From positions 3,334,501-3,398,500 of the forward strand of contig NZ_CP114286.1 of NCBI RefSeq assembly GCF_027111275.1: DNA of 64,000 nt. Reading direction: 5' to 3'. Each line of letters opens with the position of its first letter. Positions within the stretch are counted from its first letter, which is position 1. Of the stretch, positions 1-8,214 are shown in pieces. The notes beneath the pieces were generated by a model. The model ran no database searches. It worked only from the letters and a program-made list of their open reading frames with translations, and was not told the DNA's origin. Origin of the DNA: Flavobacterium luteolum (GTDB lineage: Bacteria > Bacteroidota > Bacteroidia > Flavobacteriales > Flavobacteriaceae). The position numbers were made by a program, and so were the translations under genes.

Positions 1-901
1 CAAAATTTCAAAGCAAGATTCCATTCGTTTATGGAAAGACTATACGCGTTTGTTTCATGACAGTATTCCGAAATGGGTAAAAGAAGTCGATGATAAACGT
101 CCATATTTAAGTTCTTCGCCATTATACCATTGGTCTAAAGCAAAAAGTATCACCGAAGGAGATAGCCATTATTGGGGAATTTGGTGGGGATTGGAAGATA
201 TTGAAGCCGTTCAGAAAAAAACAGGAAGATTTGTAAGCGAATACGGAATGCTGTCTTTACCAAATTATAATTCAATTGAAGGTTTTACTTCTCCAGAAGA
301 CCGACATTTATATTCAGATATACTAAAAGTACATTTAAAAGCGGGCAAAGGTTTTGAAAAGTTAGATTCCTATCTCAGTAAGTATTTCATCGATGCTTCA
401 AAAATAAAAAATATGAATCTGGAAGATTATGCCTATTTGAGTCAGTGTCTGCATTATTATTCCATAAAAAATATAGTCGGTACACATCGTACTAAAGCGC
501 CTTATAATATGGGAACTTTAGTTTGGCAATTAAACGACTGTTGGCCTGTAGCAAGTTGGAGCATTACCGATTACAATAACCGACAGCCAAAAGCCGCTTG
601 GTACGCTATAAAAGAAGCATACAGAGATGACATAAAACCAGAAACCGATTTTACACATCCGAAAGATTTACCATTAGAAGACCCAAAAATCAGTTGGAAA
701 ATAAAAGGGAATAACATAATTATAAAAGCACAGAAAGTGGCAAAATATGTTTGCGTTTCAATGAAAGGTTATAGTGGAAAATGGAGCGATAATTATTTTG
801 ATCTAAAATCAGGAGAAGAAAAAACAATTTCGTTTGAAGGGAAAATTGTGAAACCTGAGATTAAGATTTATTCTTTGTATGAGGTTCTTAAAAGGTACTA
901 A
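1..901 (+). CDS. GH2 beta-mannosidase, C-terminal part (5' end outside window)
   Basis: The frame is open from base 2, so the gene begins before the window and the first ATG at 50 is internal. It would remove non-reducing beta-mannosyl residues from mannosides in the periplasm or on the surface. The fragment carries VSEYGMLSLP, the GH2 strand with the Glu nucleophile, and then GTLVWQLNDCWPV and ASWSITDYNNRQPKAAWYA, a region typical of GH2 beta-mannosidases. A beta-sandwich tail of about 80 residues closes the protein. It is followed by two GH92 genes, a GH125 gene and a sugar kinase on the same strand, so it belongs to a mannoside-degradation operon. The family is clear; the exact substrate is inferred. 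Confidence 0.85.
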   Translation, partial: KISKQDSIRLWKDYTRLFHDSIPKWVKEVDDKRPYLSSSPLYHWSKAKSITEGDSHYWGIWWGLEDIEAVQKKTGRFVSEYGMLSLPNYNSIEGFTSPEDRHLYSDILKVHLKAGKGFEKLDSYLSKYFIDASKIKNMNLEDYAYLSQCLHYYSIKNIVGTHRTKAPYNMGTLVWQLNDCWPVASWSITDYNNRQPKAAWYAIKEAYRDDIKPETDFTHPKDLPLEDPKISWKIKGNNIIIKAQKVAKYVCVSMKGYSGKWSDNYFDLKSGEEKTISFEGKIVKPEIKIYSLYEVLKRY

Positions 902-937
902 GATGCTAAGGTTCTAAGGGACAAAGGTTTTTTGTAG

Positions 938-957
938 AGACGCACCGCAGTGCGTCT
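938..957. repeat. Short palindromic intergenic repeat (REP-like)
   Basis: An 8-bp perfect inverted repeat, AGACGCAC and GTGCGTCT around a CGCA loop, sits between the GH2 and GH92 genes. It is preceded by a CTAAG-rich stretch (901-920). Elements of this look recur between genes in Flavobacterium genomes, as I recall. It could form a small mRNA hairpin between the two cistrons. There is no T tract, so it is not a classical terminator. Confidence 0.6.
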
Positions 958-1020
958 AACATACAGAATTTAAAAATATTTGCGTCAAACTTAAACAGAC
1001 GCAATCAAAAATAAAAATAT

Positions 1021-3282
1021 ATGAGAATAGTATTTAGCGGTTTTTTGGCTTTGAGTTTACTTTTTGCCAATCCGATAATTTCACAACAGAAAAAGGAAAA
1101 ACAAACCAATGTAAATTATACACAATATGTAGATCCGCTTATTGGTTCAGCGGGGCATGGGCATGTATTTGTAGGTGCAAATGTTCCTTTAGGCGCGGTA
1201 CAGTTGGGGCCTGTAAATATTTTTGAAGGTTGGGATTGGTGTAGTGGTTACAACTATGCCAGCAATACCATTTTAGGTTTCACGCACACGCATTTAAGCG
1301 GAACCGGAATTGGAGATTTAAATGATATTCTGGTGCTTCCTATCAGCGGAAAAGTAGGTTTGACAAAAGGGACAAAAGAAGATATGGTGAACGGTTACGG
1401 CTCTTATTTCTCTCATAAAAATGAAGTGGTAAAACCAGGATATTACAGTGTTTTATTAGATAAATATAAAGTTAAAGCCGAATTAACGGCAAGCGAAAGA
1501 GTCGGTTTTCATAAATATACTTTTGAAAATGCTAATGATTCACACATTTTAATTGATCTAGCTGACGGAATTGGTTGGGACAGACCAGTAAAAACGTTCA
1601 TAAAAAAAATAAGCGAAACTAAGATTGAAGGTTACCGTTATTCGGCAGGTTGGGCGGCAGATCAGCGCATTTATTTTGCAATGGAATTCTCTGAGCCTAT
1701 CACAAATATGATGGTTTACGACAGTACAGCCGTAGTTAAAGGAACAGAAGGTGAGGGGCTAAAAATAAAAGCGGTTTTAGATTTCAAAACCTTAAAAAAC
1801 AAACAGATTCTGGTAAAAGTCGGAATTTCTCCAGTAAGCACAGAAAATGCATCTGCTAATATAAAAGCAGAAATTCCGAATTGGGATTTTGAAGCTGTCG
1901 TAAAATTAGCAGATTCAAAATGGAACAAAGAATTAAATAAAGTTCAAATAAAAGCAGACGAAAAAACAATGAAAGTTTTCTACACTTCATTGTATCACAC
2001 CATGTTTGCACCTTCCATTTTTAATGATACCAACGGAGATTATCTGGGAACAGACAAAAAAGTCTACGAAAAAGCCAATTTTACCAATTACACTACTTTT
2101 TCGCTTTGGGATACTTACCGTGGACTGCATCCATTATATACTATTACGCAGCCAGAAAAAATCAATGATATTGTAAAATCGTTTTTAGCGATTTATCAGC
2201 AGCAAGGCAGATTACCAGTTTGGCACTTAATGGGCAATGAAACCAATACGATGAACGGAAATCATTCTATAGCCGTTATCGTTGATGCTTATTTAAAAGG
2301 ATATCGCGATTATGATGTCAATTTAGCATACGAAGCCATCAAAAAAACCGCCATGCAGACACGCGATGGAATGGATTATGTTCAAAAGTTGGAATATATT
2401 CCTGCGGATAAACTATTAGAATCTGTTGGAAATGCTTTAGAATATGCAATTGATGATTATTGCATCGCCTTAATGGCAAAAGCTTTAAACAAAACAGACG
2501 ATTATAATTATTTCACCAAAAGAGCCAATTTATACAAAGAGTATTTTGACAAAGAAACCACTTTTATGCGCGGTAAATTGACAAATGGAAATTGGAGAAC
2601 GCCATTTAATCCGCTTTCTTCAGCGCACCGAAAAGATGATTATGTAGAGGGAAATGCGTGGCAATATACTTGGCTGGTTCCGCAAGATCCTTATGGTTTA
2701 ATCGATTTATTTGGAAGTGAAGATAAATTTATCGCAAAACTGGATTCGCTTTTCTTAATAACAGATAAAGTAGAAGGGGAAGACGTTTCGCCAGATATCA
2801 GCGGTTTAATTGGTCAGTACGCGCACGGAAATGAGCCAAATCATCATATCCCGTATTTATATGCTTACGTAGGACAACCTTGGAAAACAGCAAAATTAAT
2901 TCGAGAAATCGATGAGAAATTCTACTCAACAAAGCCAGACGGATTGTGCGGTAACGAAGATTTAGGGCAGATGTCGGCTTGGTATATTTTATCTTCTATG
3001 GGATTTTATTCGGTTAATCCCGCAAACGGAATTTATGTTTTAGGAAGTCCGTTGGTAAACAATGCTGTAATTCATCATAAAAAAGGAATTTCATTTACGA
3101 TAAATACGGTTAATAACAGCGCTTCAAATATTTATATCCAAAAAGCAGAATATAATGGTAAACCTTATACAAAATCATATATCACGCACGATATGATTAC
3201 AAAGAACGGAGAACTGAAATTATATATGGGGAATAAACCATCAGCAACATTTGGAGTTAAGAAAGAAGATAGACCGTTGTAG
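1021..3282 (+). CDS. GH92 exo-alpha-mannosidase, specificity unclear
   Basis: A 753-residue secreted GH92 enzyme: signal peptide in residues 1-22 ending near ISQQ, then the N-terminal beta-domain (GWDWCSGYN, GFTHTHLSGTG) and the (alpha/alpha)6 catalytic domain (SLWDTYRGLHPL, EGNAWQYTW, HGNEPNHH, GNEDLGQMSAWY). GH92 enzymes are Ca2+-dependent inverting alpha-mannosidases. The Glu of EGN.W.Y.W, the expected acid, and the Asp of GNEDLGQ are present. Compared with the next gene it lacks the His-Glu pair in a HEIREM-like loop and has Asn at the first acidic position of the GDED motif, so its linkage preference probably differs from alpha-1,2. The start follows an A-rich leader also seen before the GH125 gene. 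Confidence 0.9.
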   Translation: MRIVFSGFLALSLLFANPIISQQKKEKQTNVNYTQYVDPLIGSAGHGHVFVGANVPLGAVQLGPVNIFEGWDWCSGYNYASNTILGFTHTHLSGTGIGDLNDILVLPISGKVGLTKGTKEDMVNGYGSYFSHKNEVVKPGYYSVLLDKYKVKAELTASERVGFHKYTFENANDSHILIDLADGIGWDRPVKTFIKKISETKIEGYRYSAGWAADQRIYFAMEFSEPITNMMVYDSTAVVKGTEGEGLKIKAVLDFKTLKNKQILVKVGISPVSTENASANIKAEIPNWDFEAVVKLADSKWNKELNKVQIKADEKTMKVFYTSLYHTMFAPSIFNDTNGDYLGTDKKVYEKANFTNYTTFSLWDTYRGLHPLYTITQPEKINDIVKSFLAIYQQQGRLPVWHLMGNETNTMNGNHSIAVIVDAYLKGYRDYDVNLAYEAIKKTAMQTRDGMDYVQKLEYIPADKLLESVGNALEYAIDDYCIALMAKALNKTDDYNYFTKRANLYKEYFDKETTFMRGKLTNGNWRTPFNPLSSAHRKDDYVEGNAWQYTWLVPQDPYGLIDLFGSEDKFIAKLDSLFLITDKVEGEDVSPDISGLIGQYAHGNEPNHHIPYLYAYVGQPWKTAKLIREIDEKFYSTKPDGLCGNEDLGQMSAWYILSSMGFYSVNPANGIYVLGSPLVNNAVIHHKKGISFTINTVNNSASNIYIQKAEYNGKPYTKSYITHDMITKNGELKLYMGNKPSATFGVKKEDRPL

Positions 3283-3292
3283 TGAAAAGGTA

Positions 3293-3359
3293 AAATGTGA
3301 GATGTAAAATGCAAAGTGCAATTGGACATATCGCATTTCACATCTCACACTTCACATTT
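3293..3359. repeat. Imperfect inverted repeat between the GH92 genes
   Basis: Two arms (3293-3312 and 3333-3352) pair at about 18 of 20 positions around a 20-base spacer. They are made of GTGAGATG/CATCTCAC-type words, and the right side continues with a further copy of the word up to 3359. The open frame of the next gene runs back into this repeat, which would add a meaningless N-terminal extension; the repeat therefore argues for the later start codon. It has the look of a small mobile or REP-like intergenic element. Confidence 0.6.
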
Positions 3360-3369
3360 GACAAATCAC

Positions 3370-5655
3370 ATGAATATGAAAATAAAGAGTTTAATTTTTT
3401 TTGGATTAATACACTGCTGCATTTCTATAAATGCGCAGGTTAAAGAACCTGTAGAATATGTAAATCCATTAATGGGAACGCAGTCTTTGCATAATCTTTC
3501 TAACGGAAATACGTATCCCGCCATCTGCAGACCTTGGGGAATGAATTTCTGGACACCTCAAACAGGAAAAATGGGCGACGGATGGGCGTATACCTATACA
3601 GCAGAAAAAATCAGAGGATTTAAACAGACGCATCAGCCTTCGCCGTGGATGAACGATTATGGTCAGTTTTCGATTATGCCGGTTACAGGTAAATTGGCTT
3701 TCGCCGAAGACGAACGCGCGAGCTGGTTCAGCCATAAAGCTGAAGTTTCAAAACCGTATTATTACAGCGTTTATTTGGCTGATCATGATGTTACAATCGA
3801 AATTACGACAACAGAAAGAGCGGCGCATTTTCAGATTACATTTCCAGAAAATGAAAAATCTTCTATTGTAATCGATGCGTTTGATAAAGGTTCTTACATC
3901 AAAATAATTCCTTCAGAAAATAAAATAATCGGTTATACAACTCGCAACAGCGGAGGAGTCCCTCAAAATTTCAAAAACTATTTTGTGCTGATTTTTGATA
4001 AAAAGTTCTTAACCAATTCAACTTGGATTGATAAAGTTCTGAATGCTGATAAGTTAGAATCAGAAGGAAATCACGTAGGCGCAGTTGTTGGTTTTCAAAC
4101 CAAAAAAGGAGAAAAAGTAAATGTTAGAGTGGCATCCTCTTTTATAAGTCAGGAGCAGGCAGAATTGAATCTGAAAAACGAATTAGGCACAGCAACTTTT
4201 GAAGAAACAGTTTCACAGTCTAAAGCCGAATGGAATAAAGTTCTAGGGAAAATTACTGTAGAAGACAATAATATAGATCAGTTAAAAACTTTTTATTCTT
4301 GTTTGTACCGTACAGTCTGTTTTCCTCAAAAACAATATGAAATTGATAAAGATGAAAAAATTGTACACTACAGCCCATACAACGGAAAAGTCCTTCCGGG
4401 TTACATGTACGCAGGAACTGGATTTTGGGATACTTTCCGCGCCTTATATCCATTGCTAAATTTGGTCTATCCTTCTATTAATAAAGAAATGCAGGAAGGA
4501 TTGATCAACGATTATAAAGAAGGCGGATTTCTGCCAGAATGGTCAAGTCCAGGTTTTAGAAATGTGATGGTTGGAAATAATTCTGCTTCTGTAGTTTCTG
4601 ATGCTTATATGAAAGGATTACGTGGTTATGATATCAATACTTTATACGAAGCATTATTGCATGGAGCTAATAACGAAGGTCCGCTAGAAGCGGTTGGTAG
4701 AAAAGGTGTTCAATATTACAATACTTTAGGATATGTTCCGTATGATGTAAATATCAACGAAAATGCAGCGCGAACTTTAGAATACGCTTATGATGATTTT
4801 ACAATATGGAAACTGGCAAAGGCATTAAATCGTCCGAAAAAAGAAATCAGTCTGTATGAAAAGCGAATGCTGAATTACAAAAAACTCTATAATCCGGAAA
4901 TAGGATTAATGAGCAGCCGAAATAAAGATGGCAGTTTTCCAGCCAATTTTAATCCGTTTAAATGGGGAGATGCTTTTACCGAAGGAAATAGCTGGCATTA
5001 CAGCTGGAGTGTTTTTCACGACATTCAAGGCTTGATTGATTTAATGGGCGGAGAGAAAAATTTCACAGCAAAATTAGACGCCGTATTTACTATGCCTCCG
5101 GTTTTTGATGATAGTTATTATGGAGCTGTTATTCACGAAATCCGCGAAATGCAGATTATGAATATGGGACAATACGCGCATGGAAACCAGCCAATTCAGC
5201 ACATGATTTATTTATATAATTACGCAGGAGAACCTTGGAAAACACAATACTGGTCAAGAGAAGTCATGAACCGTTTGTACAAGCCAACTCCAGACGGTTA
5301 TTGCGGAGATGAAGATAACGGACAGACATCTGCATGGTATATTTTCTCGGCCATGGGATTCTATCCAGTTTGTCCAGGAACAGAAGAATATGTTTTGGGA
5401 GCGCCTTTGTTTAAGAAAATAACTTTACAGTTAGAAAACGGAAAACAGCTTACTATCAATGCACCAAATAATTCAGAAACCAACAAATATGTAAACGAAT
5501 TAAAATGGAATAATACTCTTCATACCAAAAATTATATCAATCATTTTGATGTATTGAAAGGTGGAGAATTAAATTTTGATATGGCAAGTTCTCCTAATTT
5601 TAAAAGAGGCACAACAAAGGAATCATTCCCGTATTCTTATTCAACTTCAAAATAA
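3370..5655 (+). CDS. GH92 exo-alpha-mannosidase, probably alpha-1,2
   Basis: A secreted GH92 enzyme. The start was chosen at 3370 (MNMKIKSLIFFG) because the signal peptide begins there and the upstream in-frame codons lie in a repeat; 3376 is also possible. Motifs in order: FWDTFRALYPL, EGNSWHYSW with the putative acid Glu, the loop VIHEIREM, HGNQPIQH and GDEDNGQTSAWY with the putative base Asp residues. From memory of the Bacteroides enzyme BT3990, the spacing of these motifs matches E533, H584/E585 and D642/D644, and the His-Glu pair goes with alpha-1,2 specificity. It follows another GH92 gene with different residues at those points, so the pair may act on different linkages of one glycan. 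Confidence 0.9.
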   Translation: MNMKIKSLIFFGLIHCCISINAQVKEPVEYVNPLMGTQSLHNLSNGNTYPAICRPWGMNFWTPQTGKMGDGWAYTYTAEKIRGFKQTHQPSPWMNDYGQFSIMPVTGKLAFAEDERASWFSHKAEVSKPYYYSVYLADHDVTIEITTTERAAHFQITFPENEKSSIVIDAFDKGSYIKIIPSENKIIGYTTRNSGGVPQNFKNYFVLIFDKKFLTNSTWIDKVLNADKLESEGNHVGAVVGFQTKKGEKVNVRVASSFISQEQAELNLKNELGTATFEETVSQSKAEWNKVLGKITVEDNNIDQLKTFYSCLYRTVCFPQKQYEIDKDEKIVHYSPYNGKVLPGYMYAGTGFWDTFRALYPLLNLVYPSINKEMQEGLINDYKEGGFLPEWSSPGFRNVMVGNNSASVVSDAYMKGLRGYDINTLYEALLHGANNEGPLEAVGRKGVQYYNTLGYVPYDVNINENAARTLEYAYDDFTIWKLAKALNRPKKEISLYEKRMLNYKKLYNPEIGLMSSRNKDGSFPANFNPFKWGDAFTEGNSWHYSWSVFHDIQGLIDLMGGEKNFTAKLDAVFTMPPVFDDSYYGAVIHEIREMQIMNMGQYAHGNQPIQHMIYLYNYAGEPWKTQYWSREVMNRLYKPTPDGYCGDEDNGQTSAWYIFSAMGFYPVCPGTEEYVLGAPLFKKITLQLENGKQLTINAPNNSETNKYVNELKWNNTLHTKNYINHFDVLKGGELNFDMASSPNFKRGTTKESFPYSYSTSK

Positions 5656-5661
5656 AAATAT

Positions 5662-7125
5662 ATGCAGTCACGTAGAAAATTTATAAGAAACGCAGGCATT
5701 TTTTCAGCAGGATTATTGGCACTTCAAACAGAAGCTTTCGGATTTAATTCAGATGCTTTTCCTTTTCCGCTAAAAGATTTTGTTTCCAAAAGGCCTCCTG
5801 TTGGAGAAAGAAAATTTACAAGTAAAGCAATTGAAGCCGCTATCGTACGCATTAAAAAGCAAATTGCTAATCCAGAATTAGCATGGATATTCGAAAACTG
5901 TTTCCCAAATACATTAGATACAACAGTCGATTTTGAAATTATTGATGGAAAACCCGATACCTATGTGATTACAGGCGATATTGATGCCATGTGGCTTAGA
6001 GATAGCACAGCGCAGATCTGGCCTTATATTCCGTTTGTAAAAGAAGATCCGAAACTGGCAGAACTGGTAAAAGGCGTAATTAATCGTCAAGCGAAATGTA
6101 TTCTGCTGGATCCGTATGCGAATGCTTTTTATAAAGATTTTACAAAGGAAAGCGAATGGAAAAATGACCTTACCAAGATGCAGCCTGGAATTCATGAAAG
6201 AAAATGGGAGATTGACAGTTTGTGTTATCCCGTTCGATTAGCACACGGATATTGGAAGGAAACGGGGGATATCAGTTTATTTGATGCTAAATGGAAAGAA
6301 GCTATGCTTTTAATCCTACAGACTTTTAAAGAACAGCAGCGAATGGACGGCAAAGGCGGACCTTATAGTTTTCAGCGTCAGACAGCGTGGGCAACAGACG
6401 GAGTTCCGTTAGGCGGTTATGGCTATCCGGTAAAACCGTGCGGATTAATTGTTTCGACTTTCCGACCAAGCGACGATTCTACTTTATTCGGTTATCTGAT
6501 TCCGAGCAATATGTTTGCTATTGAAATATTGGGCTATCTGATTGAAATTTTTTCTCTTCCGGCTTTAAAGGATAATGATTTGGTTGCGAAAGCCACAAAA
6601 TTAAGAGATGAGGTTCAAAAAGGACTTAATGAACACGGAATTATTAATCACTCGAAATTCGGAAAAATTATAGCTTTTGAAGTAAACGGATACGGCAGTT
6701 TCCACATGATGGATGATGCTAATGTGCCGTCATTATTATCATTGCCTTATTTAGGCGCTATCGCTCCAAATGATCCTTTGTATCTGAATACAAGAAAAGT
6801 GGTGCTGTCTGAAAATAATCCGTTTTTCTATAAAGGAAAAGCAGGAGAAGGTATTGGCGGTCCGCATACAGGAGTCGATACAATCTGGCCAATGAGTATC
6901 GTTTTGAGAGCCATTACAAGTGTAGACGAAAAAGAAATAAAGACTTGTATCAGTAATTTAATCAAAACAAATGCGGATACAGGATTTATGCACGAATCAT
7001 TTCATAAAGACGATGTAACCAAATTTACCCGTAAATGGTTTGCCTGGGCGAATACACTATTTGGCGAAATGATTGTACACACCAGTATTCATTATCCTCA
7101 AATTTTAAAAGACAAAAATATCTAG
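5662..7125 (+). CDS. GH125 exo-alpha-1,6-mannosidase (DUF1237), Tat-type signal
   Basis: A 487-residue metal-independent alpha-mannosidase of family GH125, which removes alpha-1,6-linked mannose. Family motifs visible: DIDAMWLRDSTAQIWPY near residues 105-121, QTAWATDGVPLGGYGYP, CGLIVSTFRPSDD, GGPHTGVDTIWPMSI and GFMHESFHKDD. The N-terminus SRRKFIRNAGIFSAG has a twin-arginine and hydrophobic stretch, so export by Tat is likely. It starts 6 bp after the GH92 stop with the same A-rich leader found before the first GH92 gene. With the GH92 enzymes it would strip alpha-1,2/1,3 branches and then the alpha-1,6 backbone of mannan or high-mannose glycans. Confidence 0.92.
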   Translation: MQSRRKFIRNAGIFSAGLLALQTEAFGFNSDAFPFPLKDFVSKRPPVGERKFTSKAIEAAIVRIKKQIANPELAWIFENCFPNTLDTTVDFEIIDGKPDTYVITGDIDAMWLRDSTAQIWPYIPFVKEDPKLAELVKGVINRQAKCILLDPYANAFYKDFTKESEWKNDLTKMQPGIHERKWEIDSLCYPVRLAHGYWKETGDISLFDAKWKEAMLLILQTFKEQQRMDGKGGPYSFQRQTAWATDGVPLGGYGYPVKPCGLIVSTFRPSDDSTLFGYLIPSNMFAIEILGYLIEIFSLPALKDNDLVAKATKLRDEVQKGLNEHGIINHSKFGKIIAFEVNGYGSFHMMDDANVPSLLSLPYLGAIAPNDPLYLNTRKVVLSENNPFFYKGKAGEGIGGPHTGVDTIWPMSIVLRAITSVDEKEIKTCISNLIKTNADTGFMHESFHKDDVTKFTRKWFAWANTLFGEMIVHTSIHYPQILKDKNI

Positions 7126-7147
7126 TACTAAAGTTTAATAAATAAAA

Positions 7148-8047
7148 ATGAATACATCACACGCCATTGGGCTAGATATAGGGGGAACGCATATTACCGC
7201 AGCGGTTATCAATAAAACAGAGATGAAAGTTCTTGACTTTTCACTTTGTAAAGAATCTTTTGACTCTAATTTGCCAACAGATCAGGTTATGAGTATCTGG
7301 AAAAAAGTAATCAGAACGTCAATTGAAAATTCTAAAGTAAAAGATATTACAGGAATTGCAATTTGCATGCCTGGGCCATTTGATTATAAAAACGGAATTT
7401 GTTGGATTAAAGACCAGTCGAAATACGAACATTTTTACGGATTAAACATTCGAGAATTGCTTCTGGAAACTCTAGATTTTCCTGTAGATTTTCCAGTTCT
7501 TTTTGAAAATGACGCTGTTTGTTTTGGAAAAGGTGAAGTTTTTAAACAACAGGAAAATCTTTCTAAAAAAGTTATGGCGGTTACTTTAGGAACTGGATTA
7601 GGTGCTTGTTTCATTGATAAAGGAGCATCAATCAGTTCAGGTAATTCTGTTCCCGCTGATGGTGAAATATACAATCTGTCTTATAAAGATGGAATTGCAG
7701 AAGATTATGTTTCAGTTAGAGGTCTTTTATCACATTACAAATCTTTAAGCGGTAGCGATCTCAATAATGGCTTAGAACTGTATAATCTTGCGAAAGATGG
7801 AGACCAACAGGCAATTGAGGTGTTTGAAAGAATGGGAGAGGATTTAGCGGCAGTTGTTATTCCGTGGATAAAAAACTTCACAGCAGATCATATTATTATT
7901 GGCGGAAAAATTGCCAATGCAAGCGATTTGTTTTTGTCTTCATTTAACAAAACAATTCAGAAATCTGATTTAAAAGTTGAGTTTTCTATTTCAAATGACA
8001 ATGAAGTTGCAGCTTTACTAGGAGCAGTCAGTTTTCTTTGCGATTAA
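7148..8047 (+). CDS. ROK-family sugar kinase
   Basis: A 299-residue cytoplasmic ROK kinase. It has the phosphate-binding start AIGLDIGGTHITAAVI, the second glycine loop VTLGTGLGACFIDKG and a C-terminal GGKIANA segment. As the last gene of a mannosidase operon it probably phosphorylates released mannose; fructose or glucose are alternatives. The usual ROK zinc motif (CxCGxxGCxE) is not present: the equivalent region reads DGEIYNLSYKDGIAEDYVS. It starts 22 bp after the GH125 stop and is followed directly by a strong terminator, so it ends the operon. Confidence 0.85.
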   Translation: MNTSHAIGLDIGGTHITAAVINKTEMKVLDFSLCKESFDSNLPTDQVMSIWKKVIRTSIENSKVKDITGIAICMPGPFDYKNGICWIKDQSKYEHFYGLNIRELLLETLDFPVDFPVLFENDAVCFGKGEVFKQQENLSKKVMAVTLGTGLGACFIDKGASISSGNSVPADGEIYNLSYKDGIAEDYVSVRGLLSHYKSLSGSDLNNGLELYNLAKDGDQQAIEVFERMGEDLAAVVIPWIKNFTADHIIIGGKIANASDLFLSSFNKTIQKSDLKVEFSISNDNEVAALLGAVSFLCD

Positions 8048-8051
8048 AAAC

Positions 8052-8084
8052 AAAAAAGGATGAGGTTTAATCTCATCCTTTTTT
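8052..8084 (+). terminator. Rho-independent terminator of the mannosidase operon
   Basis: A perfect 13-bp stem (8052-8064 with 8072-8084, core AAGGATGAG/CTCATCCTT) with a 7-base loop, A-rich before and T-rich after. It lies 4 bases after the kinase stop codon. The symmetrical A/T flanks allow use from both strands, which suits the convergent gene at 8215-9696. Confidence 0.93.
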
Positions 8085-8214
8085 GTTTTAAGAAGTAATT
8101 TCAAATACTAATTTGATTATTATCAACGGATGAATATGATCCAAATAAAATCAATGCATTCTATTTTCAAATAAATAGACTACTTGAAGTCCATTAAGAT
8201 ATATATAACTATTG

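Noticed and set aside
3316..3369. Extended N-terminus of the second GH92 enzyme
   Set aside because: It is translated from an inverted repeat and would bury the signal peptide; the start was moved to 3370.
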